Positions 32,815 to 45,381 of a stretch of DNA of 64,000 nucleotides are shown piece by piece (position 1 is the stretch's first letter; every line of letters starts with the position of its first letter). The stretch is from Casuarina equisetifolia. Its lineage: Eukaryota; Streptophyta; Magnoliopsida; Fagales; Casuarinaceae. Under the pieces are notes generated by a model. That model did not search any database, was not told the origin of the DNA, and saw nothing but the letters and a program-made list of their open reading frames with translations. The translations under genes were made by a program, and so were the position numbers. The DNA lies in the NCBI GenBank assembly GCA_028551475.1, contig CM052359.1, positions 12,835,583 through 12,899,582 of the forward strand. The letters run 5' to 3'.

Positions 32815-33072
32815 ATATTAAAGGGAAGCTTCTTGTGTACTAAATCTTCATTATTTAGTAAAGAATTTTTCCTTACTTTATTACTTTTGTCAAACCATGC
32901 CACCTCATATTGAATTTTTATCAGGAGCTTCATTTAGAATTTTTGAGATTTTTCATGGAAATAAATGATCGTCCTTCTTTCCATACAATTCAGCACCTAC
33001 AAACAAGTATTTCTGCAACTTTTCGGCTATAGTATCTGTAAGATCTTTTAGTGAAAGCATACCTGTATAAAA
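32815..33072 (-). pseudogene. DDT/WAC-domain-like exon fused in frame to PPR, copy 1
   Basis: On the minus strand a splice-acceptor-like ...ATACAG precedes 'MLSLKDLTDTIAEKLQKYLF', then V-G-A-E-L-Y-G-K-K, a stop and frameshift, and 'KIQYEVAWFDKSNKVRKNSL', '...NNEDLVHKKLPFNMNV'. Without a break this continues as 'PKGRVNEVLGLFMKMDKL', a PPR motif; one open frame (32933-32547) spans the junction. The first part matches my memory of plant DDT/WAC-domain proteins related to ISWI-complex BAZ1 subunits. The same fusion exists at 14341-14590, so it predates the duplication. Confidence 0.55.
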
Positions 33073-33260
33073 AAAAAAAAAAGGAAATATAGAACAACCT
33101 TAGGATTGCAACAATTGCATGGATAACTACTTGAGAGGAAAGAGTCTAATCAACAACATGCATATAGCATAAGAACATTCAATTCGTGACAACCATTTAT
33201 ATAGCTTATCTTTCTTCCTAAAGGACAGCTTTGTTTCCAATAAAAAATGAAATTTGATTA
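33073..33260. repeat. duplicated upstream flank (partner of 14590-14770)
   Basis: Shares TTAGGATTGCAACAATTGCA, ATCAACAACATGCA, TTTATATAGCTTATC and TTTGTTTCCAATAA with the 14.6-kb copy. Includes a poly(A) run at 33069-33083. The match ends at about 33240. Confidence 0.65.
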
Positions 33261-36070
33261 GAGAACCGAATCACAACAACTGCAAATCCACATTTTTCTT
33301 TTTATTTTATTTCACTTTATTTTATGTGGTTTAGTAAGTTACACACATTCAATTACTCCTGAACCTATATCTGACCCACCAACAGTTTTTATAGGAGAAG
33401 GAAGTCCTATTTGAGTTAGAGCTTATTGGCTAAACAATTGCAGACCGACTTCTGATATTACAACTACCTTTTCCTTGGGATGTTTATTGTCAATTGTGTT
33501 AATTTTTTTTTCCCAATAATATTGTTAATATAAGACCTAACAAGTATGAAACTTTTATCAACATTAAAAAGATACCTAAGCCAGATATGCGGTTTATTGT
33601 TGAGTACCTCAAAAATTGCCAAGAAACTGACATGGACAGCAATCCTCATGCATAAATACCTTGTAGAGGCAGCATAAACCCTCTTGTAAGCTTTCACCTT
33701 ATCAAGCTAGATATTTGAGTTGGCATATGTTCAGTCTTCCTTAACTAACTTTATGCAGGGTAACATTGACTCTCATCATTATAACGACATATTTTGACGC
33801 ACTTCGACAATTAGGCTGTGCTCAATTGAGGTTCAGGCTTCACCATCTTCCCATCAGCAATATCCTAAACGATGTGATATGTTTCCTCGTCTAACAGTCC
33901 AACTTATGAAATATCCAATGTGACTACTATACGTCTTCATCAATACTTCCAATGGAATATTGTCTCAAAACCTTTCATTTAAAATTGATCAGAATGTTCT
34001 TTTCATACCACACTGGCAGCTATATCGACCAAAGTCACAGCTTAACTGCTATCAGCAGCACTATGAAGGATCTGAAGACGGAAAACATTTCATTTATCAA
34101 TCTTTTATACCATTCATGGATCATGTTATCTTAGATTCTGAAAGTACTTGCCACCTCAGGTTTCAGCATCAACTGGCTACTCCAGTCATAATTCTAGACC
34201 TCCTTTACAGTTGAGTGGTGGAGGATATGGATGCCTAGTCATTAATCTTGTCTACATTATGCACTTAGGCACAAACATACACATGAACTAAGGTTTGTTC
34301 GTGGACATGGAAGCAAAGTGAGGAGCCACAAACATGTAAACTTTTCCATCGATATCTTTTATAACATAAAGTGAAAGAATTGAAAGATCAAAACACATTT
34401 GCATTTCATTTTTTGAAGTTCAATGTAAGCACAGAATAGTTGAATTTGCAACCACATCAGGAAATGATCTGACACAGATAAGATAACAGTCATCACAAAG
34501 TTCTAATTAATTATATACACATATGATACACCCTAGTCAATTCTCACATGGTATCTTAAAGTCTTCGGAAAAAAAAAACAAAAGAAGAGAAAAAAAGAAG
34601 AAGATTACAAGCCAATAAGATTGTAAAACTTGCTTGTTTACGGAGACTTTGGATTATGTGGATGTATTTGGCACGTAATTTGGTGCTCCAACCTGATAAG
34701 GTCAATATGGAAAGGTGTAAACGTGAAGTCCTGTACTTGTTCAAGCATCACATGTAATAATACCTTGCTTCAGTTGGTAGGGGAATGTGGGCTGGACGCA
34801 GTGCACCGCAAGAAACGAATACCATATACTTGCCGTCGCGACACTCAACCGTGTGGAGAGAAATTGAGGAAAGAAGTCAAGGTTGCGTTCGAGATTTAGG
34901 ATTTCACCAGCGTCTCTGGATCGTATAGAAGCGACAGGTTTTCTGTATATTTTGCTGCTAAAAAAAGAATTCACTTTCCAAGAAGATTATTTTCATTTTA
35001 ATTTGTTGAGGAACTCAGAAAACTAAAATGCATCAGGGCCTCTGTAGGAATTCAACCTTCCTAAGGCTTCAACATTTGAGCCCAGAGAGCGAAAAATTTG
35101 AAAGTGGTAAAGTGGGCTGGAGTTGTGTCTGTTAGAGATCCATGATTGGTACGTCTTTTGGGGCCACCAAGCCTGAAGCAAGCGCCGAAGTATCCCCGCG
35201 AAACAAGCACTGCTATACCCGTTCGATTATTCAGACTTAGAGCCCACTACACCACAAGCTTAGTTGCTGCTCCAAGGGCAAACCATTATGCCACCAGATT
35301 CTATTGAAAAGAGTATTTTTTGTTCCGGAAAACGCAAGCACAAGGACATGTGCCAGTCCAAACAGGATTAGCGGCACCGTTTGTCCTTTTTTTATGCCTG
35401 ATCCCCGCATCCTTTAACTTAAGAATGGATCATTTGCGGCAAATTGGGAGTAACAGATTGAGATCTCGGTCCGTTTGAACAGCTATGCCTTTCACCGCAA
35501 GCCAAGCTGCAATAAAGGAACTCCCCCTTGCTACTGGGCTCCATCGTAGCACGAACCGCAGAAGTTCAACATTTTATGGCAAGAAAGCAACCATCGCCTA
35601 GAGTTCAAGGCTCTTCACACCAGCTCTTGGACGGCATTAGAACCAATTCGGCGACAGCTTCCTCCAGTCAAGGCGTACAACACCGTCCACGAACACCAAC
35701 CCGTGAAGCAACCTAATGGAAAGTTCAAAAAACAAAGAGCATATGTCATTACTACTTTCGGGTCTATATACAATGTAATGAAGGCCCATATTACCAAAAG
35801 TAGAGATCTCAATCCCTAAGCCCTTTTTTTCTTTTTCTTTTTTCTTTCTATCCTGTCTCCTGCCCATCCCTTCCATTCTTTTTCTATAATTGAAATACCC
35901 ACACATCATGAACAAGGGTATTTCGCTTCCTTCTGATGAAATTGGAAAACACAGAAAGTAAGCCAAAAGGATAACACGAGTGTTATCTGTCGGTTCTCTT
36001 TCTTCTTTAGGCAAAAACAGAATCACAGGACTGTGGCATCAGACAAACTGCTGCCTGTTCCTCCTCCTTC
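33261..36070. other. no gene recognised
   Basis: A minus-strand frame at 33464-33697 and plus-strand frames at 33960-34214 and 34630-34899 show no family motif. 33755-34215 reads somewhat protein-like over two frames (...'RPKSQLNCYQQHYEGSEDGK') and could be a gene remnant. A GC-richer stretch at 35130-35300 is unexplained. Confidence 0.3.
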
Positions 36071-36071
36071 A

Positions 36072-36278
36072 ACTTCCTCCTCCTCTTTGCATCATCAAAT
36101 CCTTACCCAATGCCATTAACTTCGCTTTCAAGGATTCAGTGAGATCTCTGTCATCATTACCGTCGGATTCAGCAGTTGATGTGGTTATAGCGGTGGAAGC
36201 AGAGGTGGTATTGCTTCTACTAGTTGTAGCACCATATAGACCATTTGATCTATCCTTTTCCGCTACTTCACGTTGATC
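36072..36278 (-). pseudogene. possible coding remnant (Ser/Thr-rich)
   Basis: The minus-strand frame from 36278 reads a natural-looking sequence: 'EVAEKDRSNGLYGATTSRSN', a Ser/Thr run, then 'DDRDLTESLKAKLMALGKDL' and a basic Gly end at a stop. I do not recognise the family. It has no clear start, splice sites or neighbouring exons, so it may be a captured exon or chance. Confidence 0.25.
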
Positions 36279-36284
36279 AAACTG

Positions 36285-36365
36285 TTACGGTATTAAGAGT
36301 TATTGGGCTAGCCCCCATATTCTGAGTTCGAATCTCGGTAAGTGCAAGTACAAGGGAACATGAGG
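36285..36365 (+). repeat. possible tRNA-derived SINE fragment
   Basis: Contains a Pol III B-box-like GAGTTCGAATCTC (about 36324-36336) and, some 35 bp upstream, an A-box-like stretch around TATTGGGCTAGC. A related GGTTATTAAGCTGGCCCCCTG occurs near 37364. No tRNA cloverleaf can be folded by eye, so a SINE remnant is likelier than a tRNA gene. Confidence 0.3.
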
Positions 36366-37700
36366 GGAAAGAGCTCAACAATCCCAGAAGCCGGTATTTA
36401 ACTTCCCTTCAGTGTTAAGAAATATTGAAAACTGCAACAGTAGCTTATAGGCCAAAGAACCATCGGCAATATGCCATCCCTTCAGTGTAAGTATTCAAAA
36501 GTTCAGCCTTCTAGTTACCGTGACAAACGTTTCGTGATAAATTTGAGGTTCCCAAAATATAAATGAGTTTCATATCCAATAAAAATGTATAGAAAGTGCG
36601 ACTTAGTCTCTTTCACTCATTTTTTTTGAAGTGCTTATTTGCAATTACTAATACTACATATTGCTCCTAAATTGGATTTAACTTTTTCTCAATTATATTA
36701 TCAAACTGAAACCGTTTTGAGTGGTTCTTTAACAGAAGATTCAATTTTTTGCAGTTGGAAACCCTAAGTACGTTCTATTTCAAAAAGAAGTTTGAAATTT
36801 CCCTTTTCTCTTTCTGTTTTTGAGAAAAGTACTTACAGCTTAATCAAAGAAATTGTATCACTTCAATTACAATTTCTAAATCTAACAGTTTAGTAAGAAC
36901 CAGAGAATAGAGAGACAAAGTTCATGATATGTCTATAACTTCCTTTTTTGATTAATATGTCAAATGGAATAATCTCAAGATAACAAATTGACCTTACATG
37001 TCAAATAAAGAGTCTTAGAATAATGATTTTTGTTCTTGTTTCTAAAAGGCTTGACAAAACTGCAATAATTCAATAATCAAAGGCAACAAAAATAATTAGA
37101 AGTATCAAAGATAAATTATGTAGCTTGTGGACCAATCATTTGCGTTAACTCAATTTCACTTTAATTTTTTCACTTAGATAAATATTTCTATGTCATATTT
37201 CTATCAATCTGTAAGGCAAGATAATCGGTTTTTCTTCACGTTTCGCATGATACAATTGTATTCGTCTTTTAAACCCAACAACTTGTCCCATACAAGTTGT
37301 GCTTTTCTAAGTAGAGAGAAATAGAGAGGGCGAGAAATTTTCACTTGAACTTTCCATGTGTTAGGTTATTAAGCTGGCCCCCTGACTCTCGTACAATGAA
37401 AGACATACTTTCTTTTTTGGTAGGATCCATAGGCGGCTTAGCTTGATAAAATCAAAATGCAGCCAAGATTTGACCCATCCTTAATTGCAGATCAACTCAA
37501 AATGGTCCCACCGATTTTGTTTCACAACAACTACACTGTTCTCTCGACTCAATTGCAAAAGAGTGGAGGATTCAGTCTTCGGCGCCCCATACTGAATCAT
37601 CTGGACTTGGTAACGTTAAAGCGTTCGTTTTCTCTCTAAACGTGTTTATTTTAAACTAATTCGGAAGGAAAATAATATAACAACTTTAAGATGTTAAAAT
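36366..37700. other. intergenic, nothing recognised
   Basis: AT-rich sequence with no coding pattern I can support. Confidence 0.4.
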
Positions 37701-37707
37701 GTCCCAT

Positions 37708-40700
37708 ACTGTTAGAATGCTCATTTTCTTTTCTTTAAAATTAGCTTAGAAAGAAGGTTATATAATTTAGACTTGATATTGTTAAAATGCTCATTTTTAC
37801 TTTAAAATTAATATGCAAAGACGACGTTACTTTGTTATACAAAGAGAATTATATAGTAAATTATATTAAGTCTTACATGAGAAATATAAAAACTTGAAAA
37901 ACACTTTATAAAGAGATGAGTTTCTTTTAGTATTTTAACTTAGATATAGATTATTCTTTATAATTACTAACATAGTATCAAAGCTCAAGTTCTCTCTTAA
38001 CACTTTTATAATTTCTAACATAATATTAGAGCTTAGGTTCTCTTTTAACACTTTTGTAGATAAAAAGAATAGTTTAATGCGCCGCTAGTGGCCTTCTCGA
38101 TGGCACAGAATCTACCTCCCCAACCATGAGTTATGGTTTAGACTTATACTTGAACCCAAATTTAGTGTTGGGCAACTCCTATTGGTGAAAGTCAGCCATT
38201 TTTGCCACTCGCCAAAGGTCGATTCACCCAAGATGGCGGCAATCAACGTTGTGCTCCTCGCTACCAAATCTATTGGTGAATTGGTCACTAGGCCCTTAGC
38301 TTCGCAAATCCCACTACCAGCCTAACCCATCAGGGCCTTATCATGGCATAAACCATGATTCCAACCCTCTATTCTAACCTGCCTTCTTTAGCTAAGACTA
38401 ATGCAAATTGGTTCCCTAATTTAGGAGCCCTTAATCACATCACTTTTAAGCCCTATGCCTAGACCAACTACTTCCTTACCAAGGAGGAAACTAGGTAACT
38501 GTTAGTGATGGAATAAGTCTTCTTATCACCCACATAGGTAATTTTTTCAACCTTAATAATTTAAATATTTCCAATGTTTTAGTTGTTCTAAGAATATCAA
38601 AAAATTTGCTTTTGGTTTCTCAATTTACAAGAGACAATAATGTGCCTTGATTTTTTACCCTAATTTTTGTGTTGTCTATCATCTCTTTATAGGCCATACT
38701 CTACTTTAAGAATCACTTTATCATGGACTCTATCATCTTTAACCCAATAAAATGGCACACAAACCCATAACACTCAATATATCATTAAATATGTCTAAAA
38801 AATGACATTAATTTTTAAGGCATGCTGCTTTCCTTATTGTATCCAAAGTGCTTAACAATAATAAAATAAAGTTTAAAGGTAATTTTCTTACAATTTGCAA
38901 TGCTTGTCAACTTAGCAAAAGTGCTAAACATGCTCAATCCGTAACCAATAATATATCTCAGGATTCATTAGAATTAATACATTGTGATATTTAGGGACCT
39001 ATTCCATTATTATACATTGAGGCAACAAATTTTATATTGTCTTTATAGATAATTTTTTTCAAAATTTACTTGGATTTACATATTCTAATCACGTACACCA
39101 TTTATTTTTATTTTTGAAAAATTTCATTGCCTTGTTGAAAATCAATGTAATTCCAAAATTAAATCTATTTAATATGATGGTGTCTCTAATCACATCTAAA
39201 AATTTTTTTCTACCATATTATTTGAATTGGGTTTACACCAATGCATATAAAGCCTTTATGCCTTATTCCAAAATGGTTTTGTAGAGCAAAAGCATCACCA
39301 CATAGTTGAAACTAGGCTTTCTCTTCTTAATCAAGCCCAAGTCCCATTACACTATTGGTACTATACTTTTCAAATTGTGGTACACATTATTAATAGGCTT
39401 CCAAGCTCAGTAATTGCCAACTACTTACCTTGGGAAATATTTTTTAAACAAAAACCCATTATTTCTCACCTTTAAGTGTTTGGTTGTCTTGTCTATCCAT
39501 ATTTGCAACCATATAACTAATACAAGTTAGAACTTCATTCCTAACCCTATGTCTTTATGGGATATCCCCCAAGCTACAAAGGCTATCATTCCTTATGTCT
39601 CCATACCAATCAGTTCTTCATTGTTGTTGACACCATTTTTAATGAGTCAAACTTTCCATTTATGACAAATACATTACCAAAAACCTTAACTCGTGCCTCA
39701 TATATTCCACTTCAATTGTCATTTTCTATGACATCTAAGCCACTAGTTCCAATTACATAACTAAGTTTTGGTAATCCTCTTCATTCCCAAGAGCACCATT
39801 CTACTCTAACATCTAATACCATCACTGCCCTTGCTACTTCTACTCACTTAATGGCACTATTGCGAGGTGAACATTGACTAGGTAGCATACTTATGCACTA
39901 ACGGTCATACATCACTCATATAAGGAACCTTTTTGTTTTAATGAAGCATCTTTTTCTATTAACTGGCACAAAGCCATGGTAAAGAATACATTGCCTTAAT
40001 TAAAATCAAACTCGGGAACTTATGCCTTTTCTTATGAATATTGTTCTCATCATGTGCAAATGGGTTTATAAAATCAAATTGCACTCTAATAGAACCCTTA
40101 AACACTACAAACCCTGGTTAGTTATAAAAGGATTTCATCAACATCTTGGTGTTGATTACACTAAAACATTTAGTCTAGTTGCCAAACCTATCACTATTGG
40201 AACTCTATTTTCCCTTGTCTATAGCAAAGGTTGGTCCATTAGGCAACTTGATGTCAAGAATGATTTCCTACATGAGAATCTTGATGAAGAAATGTTCATG
40301 CAACATCAAGAATTGATAGATCTTTAACATTCTCATTATGTATGCTGCCTAAAAAGGTCTCTTTATGGCTTTAAACAAGCTTCATGAGCTTGGAATCAAT
40401 GCCTCACATAGATCCTACAAAGAATTAGCTTCTCTATTTCTAAGGCTGACTCATCTCTTTTCTTTCTTCACATTGATACTTATAGTATTTTTACCTTAGT
40501 ATATGTGGACAATATCCTTTTCATTGGCAGTCCTAATGCTCCATTCAATCATATTCTGGAGCAACTACAAAAAAAATATAATATCAAAGATCTTGGTGAT
40601 CTTTACTATTTCCTTTGCATTGAAGCCCAACTAGCTAACCATGGCCTTTACTCCATTAGGTTAAGTTTACCCACGATGTCCTCCAAAGTGCCAAAATGGG

Positions 40701-41303
40701 TCATGCTAATGGTGTTTCCATTCCTTATGCCACTTGCCACCCTTCATCTATTCATGATAGTGAGTCTTTCCTAAATCCTACTCACTATCAAAGTATTCTT
40801 ACAGCTTATATCTTACTCTTATGCAACTAGTCGTTGCTTATACTATTAACAAGGCATGCTAATACATGCACGCTCCTACCACCATTCACTAGACTTGTTA
40901 AACAAATACTTTGGTTTCTTATGGATATTACCTATGATGGCATCCATATCACCAAATATTCCTTCACACAACTCCATGCCTACTTTGGTACAGGTTAGGC
41001 TGGTGATTGTGATGATCAGCAATCTATTGGTAGATTTTGCATTTATCTTGGCTCTAATCTTATATCATGGTGTTCCCATAAACAAAAAACTATTGCGTGT
41101 TCCAACATTGAAGTAGAATTTAAAAGCCTTGTTGATACCATTGCAAAGCTCATTTGGAATGAAGCTTTCCTCCATGATTTTCATTAATTGCTAGCAACAA
41201 CTAGTATTCATTTTTACCAAAGGATTGTCATCCTCACACTTCATTGTACTTTAGAACAAGTTGACGCTTCGTTGTAACCCATTAGCTTATGGGGAAATAT
41301 TAA
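37708..41303 (+). mobile_element. heavily decayed Ty1/copia element
   Basis: A candidate 5' LTR starts TGTTAGAATGCTC (37710) and ends ACTAACA. It is followed by two tRNA-iMet PBS-like sequences, AGTATCAAAGCTCAAG (37974) and AATATTAGAGCTTAGG (38022). Then come a protease/GAG-pre-integrase region (38520-38900), integrase (38900-39450, '...QNGFVEQKHHHIVETRLSLL'), RT (40020-40720, '...VYKIKLHSNRTLKHYKPW', 'KGWSIRQLDVKNDFLHENLD', Y-V-D-N for Y-V-D-D near 40500) and RNase H (40850-41250), ending 'FTKGLSSSHF'. Dozens of stops and frameshifts. A purine-rich TTATGGGGAAATATT ends it at about 41303. I could not identify the 3' LTR. Confidence 0.7.
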
Positions 41304-42235
41304 AATCCATGTCACCTTGCTAGGTCAACCTCACCACATTAGCACCACATGGCACCAAAATCAAGCTCTCTACAAAGGTGGCATGACACATGGCAAACCC
41401 TAGCCACGTTAACCCTGTACACATCACAACACTAGTGCACCATCTTTTTCCCCAAAAGTTCTAGCTATCCACAAATGCACTTGGTCGGAATCTCATTGCC
41501 AAAAAACTTCCACTTTAAGCACATATACGTGTGATCTCTCCAATAAATCCAAAAGCCCTAATTATACTAAGCCATCAATCATGCCAATAGAGAATTTGGG
41601 AAAACTTTTGAATTCCTTCTAAATTCTCTGCAATCCTAAATTTCCTTCCATAAATTTTTAATTAAAACTGATTGTCTTAGGGTTTATGTTATTTTTCTTT
41701 TATAGTCAAATGATTCCTATAAATTCGGAATCAATTGTACAATTTGATTATTGAAATCGATTTATCCCTTTTCAGAATATAGGGTTTGATGTTCTTGTGG
41801 TATCTCTAAGGAATTTCTTGATTTCTTGAGATATTTTGTTCTTCAATTCTATTGAACATTCACTTGAGTTAAATAGTTGGCTGGCTGGAAAATAATGCCA
41901 TCTTATTATCGTTTATATCTAAATAATGGAAGATTTCATGATCTTTCAAATCTAATATTATTAAGAGTTGATGTGTAGACTTTATCTTTTGAAACGAAAA
42001 TTAGTTAAAAAAATGAGGTTATTGGGATTTTCTAAACCAATGCAAACCCTTGGAATTGGTGAAACTTTATCCATCCTGAAAATTTGTCGTGCAAATTCTT
42101 GGCAATACAAGGCGATTTAAGATTTAGGGATTAAATATTAAAAACTTTATCTCGCTTCGAGTGTTCAAGAACCTGCTTTCTTACTTTCATGCAACTACAA
42201 CTATTTATAGTTGCACTTTCCTCTGAGCATTTCAA
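41304..42235. other. no gene recognised; may include the decayed 3' LTR
   Basis: Lies where the 3' LTR of the copia remnant should be. I see no match to 37708-37970. Confidence 0.3.
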
Positions 42236-42239
42236 AATT

Positions 42240-44046
42240 TGTTTAGTTTTCAAACGGGGTGCTGAAGCTCCATGTTAAAAGGTCTCCAGGAGGTGTGTTT
42301 TACCGGTCACGACTGAACTTCTTGGAAGAGATAATCCATCGGCTCTGAGGCTAATAATCCTCTGAGCTGCTTGGAATCCAAAAGGTTGTTTCAATTGCTT
42401 ACAAGACTAGTCGAATTTACATATATGTTATAGATTTAATAGTGTCCATTGATTTTCATTTGAATAAAATAAGTTTTGGTTTAGTTATTTGATCTTCGCA
42501 TTGTGGATTTGAAGAAATTAAAGAAAAAGAAGAATCTTCTCGTTACTTTTTTTTTTTCCTTTTCTTTTTACTTTTTACGTATGCTACGTCAATTGTCGTC
42601 CTTGTAAAGGGAACTAAAAGTTCAAAACTCCATCAATTGTACAGATTCGCTGGTAGGTAAGCTTTGTTCTTACATGAACCTCCAGGCAATGATTGCTCTA
42701 TCATGCACTATTTTGTGGATTCTTTCCCAACAAAAGACGCGTCAGACAATTCTTGTAAGTCAGACCTGATTGTGGCATCAAAAACAATTAGAAAACAAGG
42801 ATTAAATGCTATTTAATACTATCTCTTAGAATTGGCATTGCTTTCTGTACTCTGATACGAAACTTGTCAAACAAAGTGGAATATCTCTTAGAACACATTC
42901 GATCCCATTCTTTTTCCTTCTTTCCTCCGGTAAAATTAAGATCTTTATAACTCAAGGAGTAGGCGAGGAGGCAATTCTCGGACTTCTCACTAAATCACAT
43001 TTCCTCCTTCACCAAGGGGTGGCGCACGGTCTACAAGCCTCAAAGGAAAAACATTGACTTATGGCTGGGATACTTCCAAACGCATTTAAGGTCGATATAG
43101 GCGATACATTACAGGTGAATCCCTATTTCTCTTCTTCCTCTCGCAATTTTTTGCCTCCCATTCGGCAAGGTTCATAGTATTTTCCTTCTCAATTAGTTGA
43201 TTTCAGGAGGTGATAGAAATAGAAGACAGACTTGGGTTTAGATGCCTGTGCTCATTGTGCAATCTCCCATCGCTCCATGTCGTAAAAAAACACCCTCTTA
43301 AGAAAAAAGAATAAACGTGTAAAAAAGGAAAAAAAAAATTGGCTTCTGCAATTAATGTGTAATGGGTTTTGAGGCAATGCAAAGGCAGATTTGCTCATAT
43401 CAAATGTGTCGGGAGAGCATGAGAGATCATTTTCTCAATAGAATAGATCAACTTTATAATTATCCTTTTAAATGGTATGTAGTGCCTGCCTTTTTCAAAG
43501 ACTGGTTTAAAACTGCTACTTGCAGGGCAGACTGTAGCCCGGGACGAATATATAACAAGGAAAGTGTAGGATGTTCAGAATAAAAGGTCAAAAGCTTAGG
43601 TTTGTTTCTCCTGGATTATGTGATGACAATTTCCGGATTATAAGCGACAAGTTGCAAAATTTAATCCATAAACTTCAAGTTAATGTTTCCAAACTTTGTA
43701 AATTGTTGTTTTTATGTTTCATTTCATTAAACATATGATTTACCTTGCTATAGTAGACGAGAATTTTATAACATTTACGCATAAAAATTGTTCCAAGTAT
43801 TATAATTTCCTGATTCGTTTTTAAATCAAGAATCTGTAGTCATAATTATAGATTATCACCAATGGGAAGCTAAGCGGTGCCGACGTTAAGAGTTGTGACG
43901 AACAAAAACATTTCACGAAAAGCAGTTTCAGCTTCATTTCTTCTTCCCACAACTGCTCTATTGGACCTGCAAAAGCTTTTCTTAATGATTGCATTCCTAT
44001 GCTCTGCAGAGATTTTGTGTGTAAGGATTACTTAGCACCTATGTAG
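42240..44046 (+). pseudogene. H6H-like dioxygenase copy A: upstream region and exon 4 only
   Basis: The upstream parts match the other copies: 42244 TTTTCAAACGGGGTGCTGAAGC (compare 50141 and 62437), 42655 GGTAAGCTTTGTTCTTA, and 42955 GGAGTAGGCGAGGAGGCAATTCTCGGACTTC before the expected start codon. Exons 1-3 are not present. Exon 4 (43852-44046, after an AG at 43850-43851) reads I-I-T-N-G-K-L-S-G-A, then loses the A-E-H-R iron-ligand His through a small indel, then resumes 'FISSSHNCSIGPAKAFLNDC' to a stop at 44044. An internal deletion or replacement removed the catalytic core. Confidence 0.8.
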
Positions 44047-44256
44047 AAGATACTCATGAGAGAAATCGGCCTCTTGAGCAACATAAAACTCATTATTAAG
44101 TTTGTCAATTACAAAATCGTGAATTAAAATGAAAGTTGAACAGAGAATTATTACGTATAGATTGTCAAACAATGAAAGATTTCTTAATCTTTTAAATCAA
44201 ACAACCTTTTTCTTTTGAGAAGTCAACTACCATCAAGTTCAATACCTTATGGGAAA

Positions 44257-45381
44257 ATAACTAATGTAGGAGCAACTATGTCAACTTAAGCTATTGGCCC
44301 AACCCTTATATTGAGCTTGTCAATCAATACTTATTTGAGCCACAAGGATCTTTGTCATTAATATTGGAGATTTCCTAAAGAGTTATAGACTCTTTCATTT
44401 CCTAGGTTTCTTTATTATGTGAGATTATTTTCTTTTGTTTAGTTTTCCTTAACTATTTGGATCTCTAATTTATTTAGGATTTTCATACTTATCATATCTA
44501 TAATTTGTCTAAGATTTCCTTATTTTTCATAATTTTGATTTGTTTAGGATTTCCTAATTTTTCAATATACTTTAGGGTTAGGTTTAGCTACTTATTTAAA
44601 GAGAGCATTATTTCACTTACAAGAAAACTTATTTTCCTCATAGAATTAGAAAACCTTCAATTGTTTTTTACATTTGCTCACTTGATATGGCTCGGTTGAA
44701 GACAACATATAAAAATTGTTCTTTTGTGTTTTTTGTGAGAAAAAAAAAGTGTTTGGGTAGGTTGAATGGGGGAAAGACAAAAATAAGAAAGGCTAAAACA
44801 AAAAATAAATGCCAGGTAACCACTCCAAGATGTAAAGGCAATGCCACTAGTCGAGAGGCACTCCACTACCAAGCAAAAATTGGAAAAAGGAAGCAAATAT
44901 TAAAAACAACTAAGGGTTTTTCTAATTCTACAAGTCTGCTTATAACTGAAATAATGTTCATAGATAGCTAAACTAATCATAAAGGACCCTAACAAATAAA
45001 GAATCCTTAAAATTAAAAAAATCTTAAACAAATTAGGATCCTGATAAATAAGAAAATCTAGAAAAGAATTAGGAATATAACAAATATGTAAATCCCAGAT
45101 AAATTAGGGATCCAAACAATTAAGAAAAACCAAACAAAAGAAAATAATCTCAAATAATAAAGAAACCCTAGAAAATTAAGGACTTGATGACTATTTAGGA
45201 AACCCCTAATATCAATAACAAAAATTGCAGAAATTCTAAGAAATATTCATGAGATGCTTTTCAATTTTATCCTTTTTGGACCCACTGGATTACGTTGTGG
45301 CCCAAATAAGTATTGATTAACAAGCTCAACATAAGGGTTTGCCCAATAGCTTGAGTTGACAGCTGCTCTCGCATCAATAAC
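44257..45381. mobile_element. LTR-derived palindromic insertion, TSD ATAAC
   Basis: ATAAC at 44257-44261 and 45377-45381 flanks 44262-45376. The left arm (44262 to about 44665) and the right arm (about 44893-45376) are inverted copies. For example AAGCTATTGGCCCAACCCTT on the left pairs with the reverse complement of AAGGGTTTGCCCAATAGCTT on the right, and the AGATTATTTTCTTTTGTTT block has its inverted partner at 45133-45151. The central about 230 bp belong to the right-hand LTR. The sequence is related to the minus-strand gypsy LTRs at 55.3-58.8 kb. It lies between dioxygenase copies A and B. Confidence 0.75.

Noticed and set aside
35637-36026. 129-codon minus-strand frame
   Set aside because: No recognisable motif, a Lys-rich stretch from a poly(T/C) tract, and no splice or promoter support.
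36318-36340. tRNA gene
   Set aside because: Has a B-box-like sequence, but no acceptor stem or anticodon arm could be paired.
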